Source of the DNA: JBGPFS01 sp041483455
Lineage (GTDB): Bacteria > Chloroflexota > Limnocylindria > Limnocylindrales > CSP1-4
Reading direction: 5' to 3'
Assembly (NCBI GenBank): GCA_041483455.1
Contig: JBGPFS010000024.1
Coordinates: 1-19,747, forward strand
Length of the DNA stretch: 19,747 nucleotides
Part shown: piece by piece, positions 13,060 to 19,747 of the stretch
Layout: every line of letters starts with the position of its first letter
Numbering within the stretch: position 1 is the stretch's first letter
The notes under the pieces: generated by a model
What the model was told of the DNA's origin: nothing
The model's input: the letters and a program-made list of their open reading frames with translations, nothing else
The model's database searches: none
Made by a program: the position numbers and the translations under genes

Positions 13060-13974
13060 TCAGAGCCGGTTGGACTCGAGGAACGCGCGAACCGCGTCGG
13101 CCACCTGGACGTAGCTCTGCTCGCCGGCGATGAGCCCGAAATGCGAGTGCGCGCCGAACGGCTCGTACTCCGCTCCGAGCCACTCGGCCAGGCGCTCGCT
13201 GTCGGCCTCGCTGACGTACCGGTCAAGCCCCGCACCCACCACGAGCCGCGGGACATCGCCGATCGACGCACGCTCGATCGCGACACCCGTCACGACCTGC
13301 CGGCGGGCGAGGCCCGACTCGCGCGGCTTCTGGCCGAGCAGGTGCTGGATCCGCAGGATGTCCGGGATCGTCAGGTCGCGGTGATCGCGCTGGAGACGCT
13401 CGGGGAGGGTCTCCCAGCCCAGCCGATCGCGCCCGTAGGCATCGGGGATCTCGCGCACCTCGTGCGATCGGGCCGCCGGTCGGAGCTCCCGCGGAAGCTC
13501 CGAGGACAGCAGGACCAGGCCGCCGACGGGGTGGCGCTCGGCCGCCTTGAGGGCGAGCAGCCCGCCCAGCCCGTGGCCGACGACCACGGTCCCGTCACCG
13601 ACCTGGTGGATGGCCGCGAGCACGTCCTCCGTGTACGTCTCGAACGAGAGCTCGGCGGGGTCCGCGGTCTGGGACCAGTAGTGATTCCGGAGGTTGAGCG
13701 CGTGGCCCTCCCAGCCACGTCCGGCGAAGTACCCGAGGAAGCGCTCCCAGACCCACGAGCCGGCAAGCTCGCCGTGGACGAACAGGAGCGGCCGACGGCG
13801 CGACCGTCGCTCGGGCAGCCAGGACTCGATGTAGATCCCGCGCTCGACCAGCTCGATCTCATCCTTGCGGACCGGTCGAGTCGGGAAGGAAGGGGCCGGT
13901 CGGGCGGAGAGGCGGAGGGGGGGATCCGCCTCTCCGCCCGACCCCGGAATCGGGTCCGGTGTCACGTCGGGCAT
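13060..13974 (-). CDS. Alpha/beta-hydrolase-fold protein lacking the nucleophile serine
   Basis: A 304-aa soluble protein with an alpha/beta-hydrolase fold. Residues 1-38 are Pro-rich and probably disordered. The core begins LLFVHGELAGSWVW (63-76, oxyanion HG). The nucleophile elbow reads VVVGHGLGG (131-138), with Gly at position 135 (codon GGG) where the family has Ser. The acid D251 (GAGLDRYV) and His (H276/H278 in GAHSHFGL) are retained, as is the lid region around LPERLQRDHRDLTIPDILRIQHLLG. It may therefore be a non-hydrolytic member (binding protein or lyase-like) or a recently inactivated enzyme; the reading frame and composition are intact. ATG 13974 has GAGGTG about 5 nt upstream, and that ribosome binding site lies inside the end of a 26-codon mini-ORF, one base away. 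The gene is co-directional with tRNA-Glu and divergent from the ABC operon. Confidence 0.82.
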   Translation of the reverse strand: MPDVTPDPIPGSGGEADPPLRLSARPAPSFPTRPVRKDEIELVERGIYIESWLPERRSRRRPLLFVHGELAGSWVWERFLGYFAGRGWEGHALNLRNHYWSQTADPAELSFETYTEDVLAAIHQVGDGTVVVGHGLGGLLALKAAERHPVGGLVLLSSELPRELRPAARSHEVREIPDAYGRDRLGWETLPERLQRDHRDLTIPDILRIQHLLGQKPRESGLARRQVVTGVAIERASIGDVPRLVVGAGLDRYVSEADSERLAEWLGAEYEPFGAHSHFGLIAGEQSYVQVADAVRAFLESNRL

Positions 13975-13975
13975 G

Positions 13976-14056
13976 CTACACCTCGCCGTCGGGCGCGCGA
14001 ATTGAGACCGCGACCGCCGGGATCGTCGCCACCGGCGTGCCGATTTCGACGACCAT
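13976..14056 (-). CDS. 26-aa mini-ORF coupled to the downstream hydrolase-fold gene
   Basis: ATG 14056 opens a 26-codon frame, MVVEIGTPVATIPAVAVSIR then APDGEV, ending with TAG one base before the ATG of the next gene. GGAGG lies 6 nt upstream, one of the better ribosome binding sites in the window. G/C occupies nearly all third positions and second positions are low in G/C, as in real genes here. It could be a leader peptide or a small protein coupled to the hydrolase gene. An overlapping alternative frame starts at ATG 14098 (MSEIRPFRALLEEP) but loses coding composition where it meets this ORF. I recognise no family. Confidence 0.45.
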   Translation of the reverse strand: MVVEIGTPVATIPAVAVSIRAPDGEV

Positions 14057-14135
14057 CGGGCTCCTCCAGGAGGGCGCGAAACGGACGGATCTCGGACATG
14101 GTTCCTCGAGGCGGTCGATCCGGGGGAATGGGGGA

Positions 14136-14141
14136 ATCCTA
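14136..14141 (-). promoter_or_regulatory. Possible -10 (TAGGAT) of the mini-ORF/hydrolase-fold operon
   Basis: The minus strand reads TAGGAT about 80 nt before ATG 14056. The position is reasonable, but the hexamer is a weak match and there is no -35. Confidence 0.25.
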
Positions 14142-14248
14142 CGACAGCAGGCCGCCGGGCGCTGCCGACTCGCTCGCTCGGGGAGCGGCGCACGAGGTGA
14201 GTGTGGATCGCCGCGCGCCGTCGAGACCCGCTGGCGATGCCGGCAGAC

Positions 14249-14254
14249 TAGGCT
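14249..14254 (+). promoter_or_regulatory. Possible -10 (TAGGCT) of the ABC operon
   Basis: TAGGCT lies 80 nt before GTG 14334 in the divergent intergenic region (14057-14333), which holds no other gene I can support. A -35 is not evident. Confidence 0.25.
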
Positions 14255-14333
14255 GACGTCGGACCAGGCGCAACTTCTGGGAGGTCGCCGACGTCCTGAG
14301 ACCGAGCAGTCGTCAACCGGTCGTGAGGTACCT

Positions 14334-16799
14334 GTGTCCGGTCGCCGCGCCTCCAGCCTCGCCCGCGCCCTGCGGGCCGGCCGCGACGTCCTCGTCCGGT
14401 CGACCCTCGCCGCACTCCTCATCGCCGCGACCGGGCTCGGCGGCGGCTCGGCGGTCGCGGCCGACCCGCTCACGATGACGGCCCGAGTCCTGCTCGATGG
14501 GCACGCCCGGCTGGGCACCTGGATGGCCATCCAGGTCGACCTCGAGAATGCCGGCCCACCGGTGAGCGGAGAGCTCCGCCTGACGGGCGGCGTCCAGGGC
14601 CAGACCCGGTTCGGGACCCCGGTCGACCTTCCGACCGGCAGCCGCAAGCGCTATACCCTGTACGCGCAGCCGCCGGCCTTCGGCGATCGCCTCGAAGTCG
14701 CGGTCGTGGCGGCCGGCAAGCCCGTCGCCACTCGTCAGGTCGCGTTCGTCGTGGCCGACTCTTCGCAGCTCCTGGTCGGCGTCATCGCTGAGCACCCAGA
14801 TCGGATCATCGGCGATCTCGGCGTCCTCACGAACCCGAATACCGTCCCACCGACGATCGTCGCCCTGACCGTGGATACCCTCCCCGAGCGGGTCGAGGCG
14901 CTCAGCGCCATCGACCGGCTGGTCTGGCAGGACGTCGACGCGAGCGATCTCAGCCCAGCCCAGCTCGCGGCGCTGCGCGGCTGGGTCGCGGGCGGGGGCC
15001 GTCTTGTCATCGTCGGCGGGACCGGCGGCCCGGGCCTCCTGTCGGCCTTCCCCGATGAGCTCCTCCCCTATCGGCCGAGCGCGACTGTCGACCTGCCCGC
15101 AAGCGCGCTGGGGCCGCTGCTCGCCGACCTGCCCTCGACCGCCACTGACCTGACCGCGCTCGGCGGATCGGCCGGGGCCGGCCGGACCCTGGCTGCCGTC
15201 GGCGACCGGGTGGTTGCCGCCGAGCTGGCGTTCGGGAATGGATCGGTGACGATCCTCGGCTTTGACCCGACGACCCCCTGGATCGCCGACTCGAAGGCCG
15301 ACGCCGCTCTCTGGAGGCGTGTCCTCCCGGCCCGGTCCGGCTCGGCGATCTTCACCAGCGGCAACGACGACAGCCAGCTCGTGAATGCGGTCGCGTCGTT
15401 GCCGGCCGCCGCGCTCCCCCCGATCGGCGGGCTGTTCATCCTGCTGGCGGCCTACATCGTGCTCATCGGCCCGGTCAACTACCTCGTCCTGCGCCGCCTC
15501 GGGCGGCGCGAGCTCGCGTGGCTGACGATGCCCGCCCTGATCGGCGTGTTCGCCGTGGCCGCATACGTCTTCGGGGCTTCGCTGCGCGGGACCGATCTCC
15601 TCGTCAACGAGGTCGCGATCGTCCGCGGCGCCCCGGGCACGGATGCCGGCCAGGGCCAGGTCTACCTGGGCGTCTTCTCGCCGGGTCGGGGCACCTACCA
15701 GCTCGAGATCCCGGGGGGCGCCCTCCTCTCCGTCCCGGTCTCGCAGGAGATCAGCGGCGCGGTGGGGGCCGGCTCGCTCGACGTCCTCCAGGGAGATCCC
15801 GCCCGCATCCGCGACCTGGCTGTCTCCTTCAGCTCGATCCGCATCGTCCGGGCGGACACGCCGCTGCCTGCCCCGAACCTGGCGATCGACCTCCGGCTCG
15901 AGGACCGCCACCTCAAGGGGACCGTGACGAATCACTCGGCGAGCACGGTCGAAGGCGTCGCGGTGGTCCTCGGAGCGAGCGTCGCCAAGCTCGGCGACCT
16001 CGCGCCGGGCGCGACCGCGACGGTCGACGTCGAAGCGAAGGGCGACCCCTTGGGCCAGTCCCTCTCGGACAAGCTCGTCGGACAGGCCTTCTTCGGCGAT
16101 CCCACCCGCTCGACCGACGCGACGAGCCGAGCCGTGACCCGGCACGCGATCATCGATCAGCTGACCTTCGACCCGACCTCCGGGATCTCGGGCACGCTCA
16201 ATGCGGACGGCCCGGTCGTCCTCGGCTGGGCCTCGAGTGACCCGCTCGCGGTCCGGGTGGAGGGCCGCGAGCCCCGTCGCACCGGCAACGTCCTGTACGT
16301 GATCCCCGCCTCGATGCGCGTCCAGGGTGCGGTCTCGTTCGGGCTCGACCTCATCCGGAGCACGGTCGTGGCGGGCGATGCGGCCGTCTTCAACAAGAGC
16401 CCCATGGATCTCAACTTCGGACAGGGCAGCCTTACCGTCGCCTACCGGCCGGTCGCGTTCGAGGGCTCCCTCCAGGCGACGGGCCTGACGTTCGAGTTCA
16501 ACGCGGGCTCCGAGATCGGCGTCGGAAGCGGTACGGTCGAGCCGGTCGGTCCGCCGCCGACCGCCGCCCCCGCGACAGGCCCGAACTTCGACGGCCTGCC
16601 GGAAGTCGACCTGTTCGATCGGACCGCTGGGTCCTGGGTCCGTCTGCCGCACCTCGCCGGAGGCGTGGCGACGTCGATCAAGGACCCCGAGCGGTACGTG
16701 GACCCGACGAGCGGAAGCGTCCTGGTCCGCTTCGTCAATGACCGGACCGACGGCGTGGGGTTCCAGTTCGCGGTCCGGATCGAGGGCCAGGTCCGATGA
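14334..16799 (+). CDS. Large secreted membrane protein with glutamine-amidotransferase-like domain
   Basis: An 821-aa protein. A signal peptide (about 1-43, cleavage after AVAA) leads to a beta-rich exported domain (45-140). Residues 145-340 form a class I glutamine-amidotransferase-like alpha/beta domain (DRLVWQDVDASDLSPAQLAA, RLVIVGGTGGPG) with no nucleophile Cys, so it is structural or ligand-binding. Two transmembrane helices follow (about 363-385 and 394-414), joined by the charged VLRRLGRRELAW. A long beta-domain region (420-821) includes an NxS/CARDB-like segment around 520-570. This architecture usually accompanies ABC export genes of unknown substrate, as here: its TGA overlaps the ATPase ATG by 4 bp. 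GTG 14334 is chosen because GAGGT lies 4 nt upstream and it starts just before the signal peptide; the open frame extends to 13959 without support. It probably acts in the envelope as the accessory subunit. Confidence 0.78.
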   Translation: MSGRRASSLARALRAGRDVLVRSTLAALLIAATGLGGGSAVAADPLTMTARVLLDGHARLGTWMAIQVDLENAGPPVSGELRLTGGVQGQTRFGTPVDLPTGSRKRYTLYAQPPAFGDRLEVAVVAAGKPVATRQVAFVVADSSQLLVGVIAEHPDRIIGDLGVLTNPNTVPPTIVALTVDTLPERVEALSAIDRLVWQDVDASDLSPAQLAALRGWVAGGGRLVIVGGTGGPGLLSAFPDELLPYRPSATVDLPASALGPLLADLPSTATDLTALGGSAGAGRTLAAVGDRVVAAELAFGNGSVTILGFDPTTPWIADSKADAALWRRVLPARSGSAIFTSGNDDSQLVNAVASLPAAALPPIGGLFILLAAYIVLIGPVNYLVLRRLGRRELAWLTMPALIGVFAVAAYVFGASLRGTDLLVNEVAIVRGAPGTDAGQGQVYLGVFSPGRGTYQLEIPGGALLSVPVSQEISGAVGAGSLDVLQGDPARIRDLAVSFSSIRIVRADTPLPAPNLAIDLRLEDRHLKGTVTNHSASTVEGVAVVLGASVAKLGDLAPGATATVDVEAKGDPLGQSLSDKLVGQAFFGDPTRSTDATSRAVTRHAIIDQLTFDPTSGISGTLNADGPVVLGWASSDPLAVRVEGREPRRTGNVLYVIPASMRVQGAVSFGLDLIRSTVVAGDAAVFNKSPMDLNFGQGSLTVAYRPVAFEGSLQATGLTFEFNAGSEIGVGSGTVEPVGPPPTAAPATGPNFDGLPEVDLFDRTAGSWVRLPHLAGGVATSIKDPERYVDPTSGSVLVRFVNDRTDGVGFQFAVRIEGQVR

Positions 16800-17770
16800 G
16801 CCACATCGTCCGGGCGATGGGCCTCACCAAGCGGTACGACAAGACCCTGGCCGTCGCCGGCCTGGACCTCGACATCGCCGAGGGCGAGATCTTCGGGCTC
16901 GTCGGACCGAACGGGGCCGGCAAGACGACCACCCTCCGGATCCTTGCCACGCTGCTCGTCCCATCGGCCGGCGACGCGGAGATCGTCGGGTTCTCCGTGC
17001 GCCGGAACCCCGACGCGGTCCGACGAGCCCTCGGCTACATGCCCGACAGCTTCGGCGTGTACGACGACATGAAGGTCTGGGAGTACCTCGACTTCTTCGG
17101 GCGCTGTTACGGGCTTTCGGCTGCCCGCCGGCGCCGCGTGGTGGCCGACCTGCTCGAGCTCGTCGACCTGGCCCCCAGGCGCGACGCCTACGTCCAGACG
17201 CTCTCGCGCGGGATGCAGCAGCGACTCTGCCTGGCCCACGCCCTGGTCCACGACCCGCAGGTCCTCCTGCTCGACGAGCCCGCGTCCGGCCTGGACCCGC
17301 GAGCCCGGGTCGAGCTGCGGGAGCTGCTCCGCGAGCTCCGGAACCTCGGCAAGACCATCCTCATCAGCAGCCACATCCTTCCGGAGCTCGAAGAGCTGTG
17401 CACGAGCATCGCCATCATCGACCGCGGCCGCGTGCTGGCCTCCGGACGCGTCGCCGACATGGAGCAACGGCTGCGGGTCGGGGCGGTCCTCCGGGTCCGT
17501 GTCCTGGGCGATGGCGAGGCCCAGGCGGCGGCCCGGGCCTGGTTCGAGCGCGACCCCGAGGTCGCCGCAGCGAGCGTCCTCGACGACGGGACCGTCGAGA
17601 TCGGGTTCCGCGGCGACGATGCCGGATCGGCTCGGCTCCTCGCCGAGGCGGTCTCGGCGGGCCTGCAGGTGATCACGTTCGCCCGGGCCGCAAGCGACCT
17701 CGAGGAGCTCTTCCTGCAGGTGACGGCGGTGGACGAGCCGGTCCCGGCAGCGAACGGGACGACGGCATGA
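16796..17770 (+). CDS. ABC transporter ATP-binding subunit (CcmA/DrrA-like)
   Basis: A 324-aa cytosolic ATPase that energises the permease encoded 10 nt downstream. Walker A is GPNGAGKTT (37-45) and the signature LSRGMQQRL starts near 136. Walker B is VLLLDE (156-161, catalytic E161), followed by the D-loop SGLD and the H-loop SSH (H193). The LSRGMQQ form is typical of ABC-2 exporters rather than of import systems. Residues 225-310 form an extra C-terminal domain (RVRVLGDGEAQAAARAWFER onward) that resembles the regulatory domain of DrrA-type exporters. ATG 16796 overlaps the previous TGA (ATGA), indicating translational coupling. Substrate is unknown; the neighbouring envelope proteins suggest export of a protein, polysaccharide or lipid. 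Confidence 0.93.
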   Translation: MSHIVRAMGLTKRYDKTLAVAGLDLDIAEGEIFGLVGPNGAGKTTTLRILATLLVPSAGDAEIVGFSVRRNPDAVRRALGYMPDSFGVYDDMKVWEYLDFFGRCYGLSAARRRRVVADLLELVDLAPRRDAYVQTLSRGMQQRLCLAHALVHDPQVLLLDEPASGLDPRARVELRELLRELRNLGKTILISSHILPELEELCTSIAIIDRGRVLASGRVADMEQRLRVGAVLRVRVLGDGEAQAAARAWFERDPEVAAASVLDDGTVEIGFRGDDAGSARLLAEAVSAGLQVITFARAASDLEELFLQVTAVDEPVPAANGTTA

Positions 17771-17780
17771 GGAGGGACCG

Positions 17781-19025
17781 ATGAGCGCGACGATGGGGGT
17801 CGCACCGGCCCGCGCGGGACGGCTCGCGGTCCGGCTCGGCCGGTCGGTGAGCCGGCGCCTCGGCGGGATCGCGGCGATCGGGGTCAAGGAGCTCCGGGGC
17901 AGGATGCGCGGCCGGCGGGCGTTCGTGGTCCTGACCCTCTACCTGACCCTGATCGCCGGCGTCGCCTGGGCGATCCAGTCGGTCTCCGAGCGGAACCTGG
18001 CCAGCTCGTTCGGCGGATCCACCTACGCCTCCGCCCAGATCGGCCAGGCGATCTTCGGGGTCCTTCTCCTTCTCGAGATGGTCATCGTCATCATCCTCGC
18101 TCCCTCCTTCACGGCGAGCGCGATCAGCCTCGAGCGCGAGAAGCAGACGATCGATCTGCTCATCACGACCCCGATCTCGTCGCTCTCGATCGTCCTGGGC
18201 AAGCTGCTATCGGCGTTGGTCTACGTGTTCCTGATCATCGTCGCCTCGGTCCCGCTGACGGCGCTCGTCTTCGTCTACGGCGGGGCGAGTCCCGAGGACC
18301 TGGTGAAGGGCTACCTGGTCCTGATGGTGACCGGCTTCGGGCTCGGCTCGGTCGGCGTCTTCCTGTCCTCGCTCGCCCGGCGGACCCAGGCCGCGACGGT
18401 CATCACCTACGCGCTCGTCCTCCTCGTGACGTTCGGCACGGGCCTCGTATGGGTCCTCTGGACGTCCCTGGGGAGCCAGGCGCCCGTGGCCCAGTCGGCG
18501 CCGCAGCAGGCCGATGGCAGCGGGGCCGGCGTCGTCGACGTCAACCAGGCCGTCGCGGCGCCCGTGCGGCCGCCCGAGGCTCTGCTCTGGCTCAACCCGT
18601 TCGTCAGCATCGCGGATGTCTTCTGCGGGACGGAGACCGGATTCGGAGGCACCTGCTCGATCATCGCGACCGTGACGGGGCGTGACCCGAACGTGCTTGT
18701 GACCGGCGGCAACGGCACCTTCGGTGGCGGGGCCGTCGCCGGCCCGGCCCCCATGCCGATCGCCAAGGGTGGCGTCGTGGTCGCCCCGGTGCCAAACGTC
18801 ATCGGCGTGGCTCCGAACGGTCAGTTCGGCGTCGCCCACGACACGTTCTGGCCGCACGCCGCGCTCGCCTGGCTGGTGGTCTCGTTCCTGCTCATCGCCG
18901 CCAGCGCCCAGCTCGTCAGCCCGACCCGCCGGTGGCGACCGGGTCGGCCGTTCCGGCGCAAGCCCCCAGCGACCGACCCGGAGGTCGCCCGTGGGCCGGA
19001 CGAGGCGAGAGAAGCCAGTTCATGA
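17781..19025 (+). CDS. ABC-2 type transporter permease
   Basis: A 414-aa inner-membrane subunit. After a basic N-terminus and the amphipathic stretch GIAAIGVKELRGRMRGRRAF, about six transmembrane helices follow; the first is VVLTLYLTLIAGVAWAI and the second lies in AIFGVLLLLEMVIVIILAP. The cytosolic motif SLEREKQTIDLLITTPIS is the ABC-2 family signature. Between helices 5 and 6 is an unusually long (about 130 aa) Gly/Pro/Val-rich extracytoplasmic loop, which starts with LWLNPFVSIADVFCGTETGF and carries two cysteines. The C-terminus is a charged cytosolic tail. GAGGAGGGA precedes ATG 17781 with normal spacing, and its last 4 bp overlap the next ATG (19022). It pairs with the ATPase at 16796. 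Confidence 0.9.
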   Translation: MSATMGVAPARAGRLAVRLGRSVSRRLGGIAAIGVKELRGRMRGRRAFVVLTLYLTLIAGVAWAIQSVSERNLASSFGGSTYASAQIGQAIFGVLLLLEMVIVIILAPSFTASAISLEREKQTIDLLITTPISSLSIVLGKLLSALVYVFLIIVASVPLTALVFVYGGASPEDLVKGYLVLMVTGFGLGSVGVFLSSLARRTQAATVITYALVLLVTFGTGLVWVLWTSLGSQAPVAQSAPQQADGSGAGVVDVNQAVAAPVRPPEALLWLNPFVSIADVFCGTETGFGGTCSIIATVTGRDPNVLVTGGNGTFGGGAVAGPAPMPIAKGGVVVAPVPNVIGVAPNGQFGVAHDTFWPHAALAWLVVSFLLIAASAQLVSPTRRWRPGRPFRRKPPATDPEVARGPDEAREASS

Positions 19026-19747
19026 TCCGCCTCCGCCTCAACCTCGGCCTCGGCCGATCCGGTCGCCGACCCGCCCGGCACCTCCCCGTGCCGACCCCGC
19101 CGCCGGACCCTCAAGCGCGGCGGACGGGCGCCCAGGTCGCCGACCCTGACCTCGCCGCCATCCGGGCCGGCCTCCTCCCCTTCCGACGCCGCCTCTGGAT
19201 CCGACGCACCGTCCGGCGCGCCTGGATCGTGGGCGCGTTCGCAGTGGGCTCGGAGATCGCCCTGTGGACCCTGGCCCGGGCGACGCCGCTGGCAGCCGCT
19301 CCGTCGATCGCACTGGCCATCCCTCTGATCAGCGGCGCCGTCCTCGGAATCCTCGCGGCACGCGCCCGACCCTCGGTCGGCGAGACGGCCTTCGCGCTGG
19401 ATCGGGAGGCGGGGCTGCGCGACCGGACGGCAAGTGCGCTGGCCCTGGCCGCCGAGCCAGACCTCGATCCGGGGTTCGTCGCGCGCCAACGCAGCGACGC
19501 CCTCCGTGCCCTGCGGATCGCGGTTCCGACGATCTTCCGCCCTCCGGTCCCGCTCCGCACCGCAGCGGCCACCGCCGTCGGCCTCGTCCTCCTCGTGCCT
19601 CTCCTGCTGCTCCCCAACCCCCAGGATCAGCGGATCGCCGACGACCGCCGGCTCCGCGAAGAGGCGGCCCGCCAGGCCGACAAGGTCGAGCGGATCTCTG
19701 ACGATCTGGCGGCCAAGGCGCGGACTCCCGACGACCCGCGAGCCCAG
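19022..19747 (+). CDS. DUF4175-like membrane protein, 5' part
   Basis: The first 242 codons of a gene that continues beyond the window. A basic, Pro-rich N-terminus (1-50) precedes a charged stretch (LLPFRRRLWIRRTVRRAW) and two hydrophobic helices (about 67-82 and 88-111). Next come ETAFALDREAGLRDRTASAL (the D-x-x-x-GL-DR motif typical of DUF4175-type proteins) and a third helix around 180-198. It ends in a charged helix QADKVERISDDLAAKA that looks like the start of a coiled coil. The start ATG 19022 overlaps the permease stop by 4 bp (ATGA). Family members are large membrane proteins often found beside MoxR/DUF58 or ABC clusters; function is unknown. It probably completes the envelope complex of this operon. 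Confidence 0.7.
   Translation, partial: MIRLRLNLGLGRSGRRPARHLPVPTPPPDPQARRTGAQVADPDLAAIRAGLLPFRRRLWIRRTVRRAWIVGAFAVGSEIALWTLARATPLAAAPSIALAIPLISGAVLGILAARARPSVGETAFALDREAGLRDRTASALALAAEPDLDPGFVARQRSDALRALRIAVPTIFRPPVPLRTAAATAVGLVLLVPLLLLPNPQDQRIADDRRLREEAARQADKVERISDDLAAKARTPDDPRAQ

Noticed and set aside
13976..14098. DUF1015 gene remnant starting MSEIRPFRALLEEP
   Set aside because: The N-terminal resemblance covers about ten residues only, and coding composition ends where the mini-ORF begins; too short to claim.
14313..16652. A 779-codon minus-strand frame antisense to the GATase-like protein
   Set aside because: Composition is Arg/Asp/Gly-rich without hydrophobic periodicity or motifs, whereas the plus frame has a signal peptide, transmembrane helices and a recognisable domain.

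Overview
This is a gene-dense, very GC-rich bacterial chromosome segment (roughly 70% G+C by eye, with G or C at most third codon positions). Gene content, a lone class III (Flp-type) prepilin, and several 4-bp start/stop overlaps would fit a high-GC Chloroflexota lineage of the Limnocylindria type. An actinobacterium is not excluded: no rRNA or ribosomal gene is present, so the placement is inference.

Layout. 91-1224 is a drug/metabolite exporter (EamA family). 1241-2736 (minus) is an acyl-CoA dehydrogenase gene with a small two-helix membrane protein gene overlapping its end. 2993-4312 is a class III PLP aminotransferase, divergent from the dehydrogenase and probably leaderless. 4332-5002 (minus) holds a 64-residue excisionase-type HTH protein and a Flp pilin, separated by a hairpin-rich stretch. 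5447-6520 is a membrane-anchored alpha/beta hydrolase with an intact triad. 6521-7853 is a scrambled accessory stretch: a lipoprotein gene flanked by about 50-bp direct repeats, a fragment encoding the same C-terminal motif in the opposite orientation, and a frameshifted remnant that runs into the 3' end of a tRNA-Arg(UCU) gene. 8028-9467 is a solitary DNA-methyltransferase-like protein, followed by two unrecognised small proteins in convergent orientation around a strong hairpin.

10317-10625 is an unusual intergenic region: three DnaA-box-like 9-mers in exact 12-bp register, then three tandem 17-bp repeats. 10626-12784 (minus) is a translationally coupled pair, a DUF1611 protein (DgcN type) and an enolase-superfamily epimerase (DgcA type). 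This matches the D-glutamate catabolic module in which D-Glu is N-acetylated and then racemised. A tRNA-Glu(CUC) with its own promoter and terminator follows. Next come an alpha/beta-hydrolase-fold protein whose catalytic serine is replaced by glycine, and a 26-codon mini-ORF with a good ribosome binding site directly in front of it.

14334 to the window end is a plus-strand operon: a large secreted/membrane protein with a glutamine-amidotransferase-like fold, an ABC ATPase, an ABC-2 permease, and the start of a DUF4175-like membrane protein. Two of its three junctions are ATGA overlaps. It probably encodes an envelope-associated ABC export complex of unknown substrate.

The parts most worth a second look are the DnaA-box/tandem-repeat region, the nucleophile-less hydrolase with its mini-ORF, the rearranged lipoprotein locus beside tRNA-Arg, and the recurring TAnnnT hexamers 6-7 nt before start codons, which suggest leaderless transcription.
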